From Gnetum montanum (lineage: Eukaryota; Streptophyta; Gnetopsida; Gnetales; Gnetaceae): 64,000 nucleotides of DNA. The notes under the pieces were generated by a model. It made no database searches. It was not told the origin of the DNA and saw only the letters and a program-made list of their open reading frames with translations. Shown here piece after piece: positions 57,012 through 64,000 of the stretch (within the stretch, counting starts at the first letter, position 1; every line of letters starts with the position of its first letter). Both the position numbers and the translations under genes were made by a program. Where the stretch lies: the NCBI GenBank assembly GCA_015680685.1, contig MNCI01009529.1:142570-206569 (forward strand), written 5' to 3'.

Positions 57012-60000
57012 TACCCCCATGACTAAATGAAAAATCATCCTCAAGTTCTTTTACAAAATTGGAAAGGTATGGGATTATTGGCTAACTTTTCTTCAACAAA
57101 ACAAACTGACTGACTTGACAAAAAATGGAGTGCCTAGGTGTACAGATCAACACATTACAGAAATGGTGGTGTTAGAACACAAAATTGAATACCATGACAT
57201 GACTCTTCAAAAATTGGATAACACATTCCTTGATGGTGTAAAGCTTGTTGGGGAACATCAAATACTCCCAAGAGGTGGTGGTTCGTGAGGCTCTGAGGAA
57301 CCTTCACCAACTTCACACACTAGTGGTGGTTGAGGTGGCTATGGTTGTCCTACTACTGTAGTAACTTTAGGTGGAAGGTGAAAAGCATCCAGTAGTGATT
57401 TCATTTTTTCCTCCTTACTCCTAGGATCATGCACTATCCATGTAGCTTCCCTAATGTGGGTTGGAATGGGCACATCCTAAGGACATAGGATCACTAGAAA
57501 TAACTTCTTAGCATTGACAAACTAGGCAGTGAACTATTTATGTTCAATGTTGAATGCCTTGACTATGTTTTTTAGTTCTTGGTAGTCATTCATCTATCTG
57601 GCTAGGTTCTTAAGGATAGATCATTGATCTCTAAGTCCTCCTATGAGGACTTTGAGTTTAGCATTAGTAGTCTCAAGCTTCTACTTAATGTCTTTATGGT
57701 GTATGAACTCAGCCTCGTATAGTAGATATGAGCTACCCACTTGTTTCTCCAATTCTGACCATGGTCATCTAGCTATCAACATTGCCAAGTTTGCCTAATA
57801 GAGATTGCCCAACTCCATATACTCTATCATTTCTTCAATTTGCAATTCCTTCAAGTAGATCTCCACTTTTTTGTAGGCATCAATCCCATTAAGGATGGAC
57901 TGCCACATCTCTCTTCCTTGCTAGAGTTGCTAAAGGGCTTTATTCATTTTTTCCTTTTCCATTTGGATTTGTTTTTCATTAATTTCCTTTTGCAAGCCAA
58001 CCTAGTCCCTGTAGTGATTCTTTACTTTTTCAAATTTGAGTGCTTCGTTCTTCCAAGCAGTGATTTCGATGGCAGACTTTTATCACAAGTTGTGTACCTC
58101 CTCCATTCACAAATTGCGGTTCTCCATGGCCAATTTTCTTAGTTCAATGTTGACTTTGGCAAGCTAATCTTTTTGTTGATGAATGAATTCTTGCATTTGA
58201 TCTATCTGAGCATCAACATTTCATAGGTGATGATTTTGCGCAGTCAATGCTTCATTCTCTTGACACATCTAATTCAAGTCCTTTTTGATTGAGTGTGTTT
58301 TAATTTTTGCCATGGACTGTTTGAAGATGGTTGTTATTGCTTCCTTCTCAGCCTTTTGAAATCATTCTTCAAGCTATTTGATAGCTTCATCTCTTTTCAC
58401 TATTGGGCTAAGAATTACTTATTTTGCAAATCAGGCACAAAGTTTGACAACCTCCATGGCTAAGCATTGATTTTTCTCTTGGGTAGTTTCTAGTTGCCCT
58501 TCTAGAATCATGCATCTGCCCCTTGCATTTAGTAGTTACAACTAGGTTGTGGTGATGTTCTCTAGGAGATCAAAGATGTATAGAGTTGTTTGCTTGGTTA
58601 CTACCAATCATTCTAGCAATTGTTTGTGTTGAGCTCCATTTAATTTTTCACTAACTGTGCCTACCAATGTCTGCATGTCTTGAAGTGTAGATATGTCTGG
58701 TACAAATGCCATGGATGCATTTAATTCTTCTACTACATGGTCAGCTACCACTTATTCTATTGTCTCTTGCCCTTGGTGCTACATCACCAAGACAATTATA
58801 TCTTCACCTTTCTCCAACCGAACTAAGAAAGTGGAAACATTCCTAGATATTTTTAGGAATAAATAATATGTTACTAGTGACAATGGGATCCAACCTCAAA
58901 GCTATCTATGTTCTTTGGGTAGAGAAAATGAAACCACCCCTCTCCATCTAGCTAATTGTTCAGGCCACCTGATCAAGGTGACTCATTGCTAGCCAATACA
59001 CAAATGGATTTGCCCCACTCATTCTTGCTTGTTGCCCTTGTTCACTCAAGAGCTATTCTCAAATTTGACACAAACACTCAAGGACTACGTGGGCCTATGA
59101 TGTTCTCTCCTGAGTGGATGGTGGTGGTGGCAGCTTCTCTTCTTGGGTGGTTGTTGGCATCTTATCCTTCATGATTTCTACCCATGAAGCCAAGGGAGCA
59201 TGCTTGAGAGTATCATCAGAATAGTGAACAATGCTTATCCTTTTGCAAGGTTTTTAGATGAGGCACAAAAAGGGCAGGGTCTTCCTTCCACATTCATTCT
59301 CCTTGAAGTGCTTCTCGATCTCCAAATAAATCAATTGTGGAAGGTTAATGGGAAATTTATTGCTTAGAGCGGTGCATGCTCAGGTGAATAAATTAATCAC
59401 CTTGCTTGGCCTCACTACTGTATTGAGGTGATAGGCCATAATCTTGAAATAAATCCACTCTACTAGTGTGAGCACACCATACACCTTATGGTCCACCCTA
59501 TAGTATTGTTGGGTCCATTCCCTTTTGGCCTTAGGATTGCCTTTTGCTAATATCTTTGCCAACTATGTTCCAATGTCTAGCAATCCTAATGCCTATGCAA
59601 TAGCTTCCACTGAGTAGGACACTTGAATGTCCTTGATTTTGATAATGGACCTTGGCCTTTGGCTACTCCAAAAGAAATAGGTCTCTTCCATGTACCATTT
59701 CCCAGTGGACGCAATGACCGACCACATGGGAGAGGCTTGCAATTGTGTCTTAACATCCTCTAGAGCTTTCTCCAAAAATGGCCCAAAGTTTATTTCTTAA
59801 AGAACTGATCTTTGGATTTCTCGATACTTGATGATGTCTAGGTAGCCTTGAGCTAGAGTGACCTCAAGCCTTGGCATAGGTCTAGGTGCTTCTCCTTGTT
59901 GGGATTGTTCAGTAGGAACTTCTTCCTTTGGAATTTGTTGAATAGATTCCACTTCGAGGTCCTCTAGAAGAGGTCTCATTGCATGGGTTTCCTCTGGTAG

Positions 60001-60051
60001 TTCTTGGCCTTGTTCCTATTGGCCCCTTCCAACTCTAGGTTGTTTTCCCAT
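57012..60051 (-). pseudogene. Extra ORF in env position, element 8 (FGPF-type, long, broken)
   Basis: Starts MGKQPRVGRGQ at 60051. The conserved block lies at 59800-59560 (EINFGPFLEKALEDVKTQL, SPMWSVIASTGKWYMEETYF, YSVEAIA), then 59560-59380 (GNPKAKREWTQQYYRVDHK, NTVVRPSKVINLFT). This is the same order as the shorter ORF of element 6. Low-complexity, charged sequence with many stops follows to about 57,200, after which the 3' flank matches 50160-50286. The original product could have been several hundred residues, but the end cannot be fixed. It lies between integrase and the 3' LTR of this minus-strand element. Function unknown. Confidence 0.65.
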
Positions 60052-62229
60052 GGTTGTGAGGGTTCTCCTTCCTACAGATGCTTTTGTTTGGGTGCCATTT
60101 ATAATCACAAAAAGTTCATGGATTAGCAATCATTGTGTAACCTTAAAATAATTAAAATACCTTAATTCTTAAGGATAGCTACACTTGGCTAAGCTATGAT
60201 TATTGTTGATTTAACAAACCTAATTATTATTTATTTTATGTGTTATGATGAATAATTCATCCCAGAGGTTGTTGCAAGTGTTAACTATTGAAAGAGTTAA
60301 TATTTTTATGTTGTTAAGGTTACTAACCCTTGGGGGGAGTTAGAAAAAGTCTCAAAATTTTCATTGGAAATCTTAAGGTTTGCAACCACCACGACAAATA
60401 TCTTACCTCTGGTAAGTGCAGGATCTAAAAATGGAGTGATTTGGACATACGGTTTGAAAGTTATGGTCTCTAGAAGGTTTTGGGCTCTAAAAAATTGCAA
60501 AAATTCCCTATGTTATGAGCAAATTGAAAAAAAAATTCCAAAGTGTCCAATGGTATATATAGTAAGTTTGTACTATGTCGAAAGGCCTCATTAATGTGGT
60601 CACCTACATCAACAAGGCCTCGTTGATGTGGATGTTGACCACCATTGACTTTTGTCAAACTTCCAAAATACAAGGAATTTTTCAATGAAATTGGGGTCAA
60701 ATGAAAGCTTAGAAGACCAACAATAATATGAAATCATGAGAAGATGGTATTGAAGTTCATAAATTTGAGAAAATGGAGAAAATTAATTTAATGGATGAAT
60801 GCAATGAAAGATTAAGGAGTACTGAGTAGTTTATGCAATAGAAAATATGAAATATAGGATTGTAGTGATGTTAAAGGTAAGAAAACTTAAATAACCAAGC
60901 CAAGAGCTATGCAAGTGGGTCCTCCCCATAGTAGGCTCATGCCCTTTTTACCCTTCCATAACCTCAACTAAAGAGTCTATGGGCCCCATAGTCGATTTAA
61001 TAATCATGACAAGTTAAGGACCAATCCAAAAGAATCACTCAAGAATACCAACACATCAGACTAAGACATAGAGCATAACATAGAAACCAATAGTGAGGTG
61101 AGTTATGACAACATATATGGATGATAGAGAAGGTGGAATGGAGTTTCAAATTGAGGTCATAAGAAGTCCCTTGTGGAATTTTTTGTTAAAATGACCTGAG
61201 AAGTTCCATCCTCAGTCTAGAACAAAACCATTTTCTTTCAATGACTTTTCATCACCACTCTAAGACTGATCCACCCACTCTTAATACATTCACAAAACAA
61301 CCACTATTCCAAAAAGAGAAGAAAGGAGAAGTAGGAAGTGAAAGAGAGAGGGCCTTATTTAGAGGGGACTGTCAAGCATAGGTGCATGTTGTTCAAGTTC
61401 CATAACTAGTGCTTGTAGCCCTTTTATTTTTCCAAAGCATGTGCTTTAAATTTCCATTTTTTTTCTTTGTTTTTTTATTTTTTTTAAATGATTGGAACCA
61501 CACCATGCAACAACGTTATTTGTCTTCCTATCATTGCATGATATGAAATAGTAAGAAGTCTGTGAGAAACACTCAAGCACTCAAGCAAGAAGAAGAGTAC
61601 AAAGAGTATTGAGTCCCCTTGAATTCATACCCTATAAAAACCTTTGAATCCTTCCTAATTCTAAAACTACAAACATTACTAATCGGTTAAAAGTTTCGTT
61701 AATGAAAAGGGACCTCAAATTCCCAAAACAAGGAAAACCATAGAGTTCATTGGATGGGTGGATGACATGGACTCACTACCTGTTTCATGAAAAATAAACC
61801 ATGTCAAAGTCATCAAACATCAAAATTCAAAAATAGAAACCAGACATCAATAATCACACATTAAGCACAAACCATCATTATTAAACAGCAATAGTGGCAC
61901 TATGTCCTATGACAATAAAGTGAATTTATTAGCAAAAATGAAAAAAATGAGCAAATATCACACTTGAACAAAAGAAAGCAAAATAAAGTAAAATATATAA
62001 GAAAGTGTAAAACAATCAAGAAATTTTAAAGGTACTAAAGATGGTGTAAAATTAGAAAAATTTGAAAATAAAAAATGTGAAAAATAAAAAGGTAGAAAAC
62101 CTGAGGGGCCATGGTAATGGTCAGTATAGATGGCCATCTCCCACACAACTGAGTTGGAGGGAGGAGATCTAGAAAATAGAATGTGGTTATCCATTTTTTG
62201 AGGTGATATTGACACTAGCCTATCTTAGT
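60052..62229 (-). other. Non-coding spacer between integrase and extra ORF, element 8
   Basis: About 2.2 kb, AT-rich, no gene. A purine tract on the + strand (61310-61360) with CTAAATAAGG on the minus strand nearby could mark a promoter for the extra ORF, but this is weak. Short frames near 60300-60700 are not supported. Confidence 0.5.
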
Positions 62230-64000
62230 TCTAGGAAAGGCTTCACTTGTTGGATATTGATCAACTGCTTTTTATTTGGGTGGTCAGGTTTGTATATTAT
62301 CATGACCCTAGAGGGAAAGATTTGATTAATGACATAAGGTTCCTCCCACAATGTCTGGAATTTTATCTTTTTGGGTACATGTGTGGGGTTCTAGTAAAGA
62401 ACCTTATCCCCTGGTTGAGGTTTTACTTTCTTGATTCTAAGGTCATGACATTGCTTGTTGAATGCCTTGTTCACCTAATTCAAGGATAGGGCCACTAAGA
62501 AATTTTCATCTATCATGTTTAGATTGATCAATCTTTCCTTCTGTGCTAAACTTAGCTCAAGGTTTAGATCATAGGCCATTGAGAGTGTATGGAGCTTGGA
62601 TTGAATTGAGAGCATTGGAAGTTTCCCATAGATTAACTCATAGGAAGAATAGCCAATAGGAAGTTTCCAAGTTGAACAATAAGCCTAGAGAACATCATTA
62701 ATTTTTGTACTCTCGTCCTTCCTATATTTCCTAATGGTTCACATTATTATTTTTGTAATCTCCCGGTTGGTTACCTCTGCTTGACTGTTGGTTTGGGGGT
62801 GATAAGATGTTGTTACTTTATGTTCTACCCCCAAGTATTACATTAATTTTCTAAATGTGGCACTTGTGAAATGAGTTCCATTATTAGAAATTAGTTCACA
62901 TGGCATCCCAAACCTATTCACAATATTTTGTTGTGTAAATTTGACAATAGTGCATAATGTACAATCAGTAACGACTACCACTTCTACCCATTTTGTGCAA
63001 TAGTTAATTGCTACTATAATATACACTTTTCCATTAAACATGGATGTGATGGGATCCATGAAGTTGATGCCCCATATGTCGAAAGGCTCCAATGGTTCAA
63101 TCCACTATCAAGGACCTTCCATACAAGCGGTCATCCCCTTATCACATTGACAACATTCACAAGACTTGATGAATTGGTGGGCATCCCTAAATATTGTAGG
63201 CTAATAGGATTCTAACATTAGGATTTTTATGGCCATGCATCTCCCTACATAGTGGCCTTCGTAACGTCCTTCATGAGCATCTTAGAGAATGCATAGTTGA
63301 TCTTCATCAAGGACACACCAATGAATCAGGCCATCGGCACACACCTTGTAAAGGTATTCATTGATTTCCATGAAGCATTTGACTTGATGAAGAAATTTTT
63401 GCTTCTTCCTAAAATCCAACTCTTGTGGCATCTCTTGAGTGAGAAGATATGTGAGAATGCCACTATACCATATTGCTTTTTTAGATGTTTATTCACTTAT
63501 TACTTTAGTAAAGAGGAGTTTTTCTAGAAACTGATCAAAGAGCAGGCTCTCCTACTCTTTGTTATCCCATCTTAGGTGAGAAATGTGGTCAGTGACCACA
63601 TTCTCAATCCCTTTTTGATCTACCTTAGTAAGATCGAATTGCTACAAGATCACAAGCCACTGTATAACGTGAGGGTTCACCATTGGCTTATTCGTAAGGA
63701 AGCGAATTGCATTATGGTTCATATGTATAAATACTTTGTAACCTAGCACATGATGTCTAAACTTTTCTAGCATGTATGTCATTAATTATTTTTTTATGAT
63801 AAAGTAATTCAATTGTGCTCCCATAATGCTTCTACTCATGCAATGGATATAATATGGATGTTTCTTATCATCCATCTGGGTGAGCACAACTTCCAAAGCA
63901 TAGTTAGATGCATTTGTCATGATATGAAATGGTTTAGACCAATCTGGTGCTTGTAGGATTGGTGTTTCTACAAGTTTCTCCTTTAATTGTTGGAATGTGT
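62230..64000 (-). pseudogene. pol of element 8: RNase H and integrase (Athila-like, broken)
   Basis: Enters from the right edge. RNase H: LVETPILQAPDWSKPFHIM near 63950, ASNYALEVVLTQ, MSRSIMGAQLNYF and MLEKFRHHVLGYKVFIHMNH (about 63990-63680). Integrase: zinc-binding CECCQC near 63160; core 63092-62838 with WGINFMDP, VAINYCTKWVEVVVV and ISNNGTHF, where Asn replaces the usual second catalytic Asp; C-terminal part near 62490-62235 (CHDLRIKKVKPQPGDKVLY, IQQVKPFLELR). Several stops. RT and gag lie right of the window. Confidence 0.88.

Noticed and set aside
61310-61360. Microsatellite or telomere-like tract
   Set aside because: Imperfect GA-rich tract without a regular unit.

Overview
This is plant nuclear DNA made almost entirely of nested, decayed LTR retrotransposons. 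I see no host gene, rRNA, tRNA, CRISPR or prokaryotic feature. The Ty3/gypsy gag, protease, RT, RNase H and integrase remnants, the long TG...CA LTRs, heavy CpG-to-TpG decay and deep nesting suggest a large-genome seed plant. A gymnosperm is plausible, but the sequence alone does not identify the species.

FAMILY 1 (positions 1 to about 49,700). Six copies of one element family are nested. LTRs begin TGAAACACCAC, and where visible the primer site reads close to TGGCGCTAGAAGGAGG. Element 0 (+, 3' end at 1-2792) sits in element 1 (-, 2793-9573). Element 1 sits in the RT gene of element 2 (-, 9574-23123). Element 2 sits in the antisense gene of element 3 (-, 23124-33196). Element 3 sits in an antisense-gene intron of element 5 (+, 33197-41570). 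Element 5 sits in the RT gene of element 4 (-, from 41571). Only the right halves are visible, so every element is cut at its left edge. A second, archaeal-type RNase H after the RT-linked one points to the Tat/Ogre/Retand branch (inference).

The architecture is unusual. In the coding sense it reads: LTR - PBS - leader - gag-protease - tandem array A - a multi-exon gene in ANTISENSE - tandem array B - RT/RNase H/integrase - tandem array C - 3' UTR - polypurine tract - LTR. The antisense gene is seen in three long copies (12154-16221, 23384-27658, 45288-49690) and two fragments. It has eight exons, shared GT/AG sites and shared intron phases. I do not recognise its product, which would be about 1,080 residues with a basic patch, an acidic segment and a coiled coil. 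The LTR U3, the leader and the region upstream of the antisense gene of each element carry arrays of short palindromic words. These words differ between elements but appear to share a core near ACGCTGG/CCAGCGT. This resembles the expanded target motifs of VANC-type anti-silencing proteins in VANDAL transposons (hypothesis).

FAMILY 2 (about 49,800-64,000, plus a solo LTR at 46321-47014). These are Athila-like elements with LTRs TGATGAG...CTCATCA. One LTR (50287) is abutted by a second LTR (51088) that leads a pol-less + element (6), which has gag and an extra ORF in the env position. This ends in a head-to-head LTR junction near 56,915. A minus-strand element (8) follows, with the homologous extra ORF and RNase H/integrase. 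All coding regions carry stops or frameshifts, so no element here looks autonomous.
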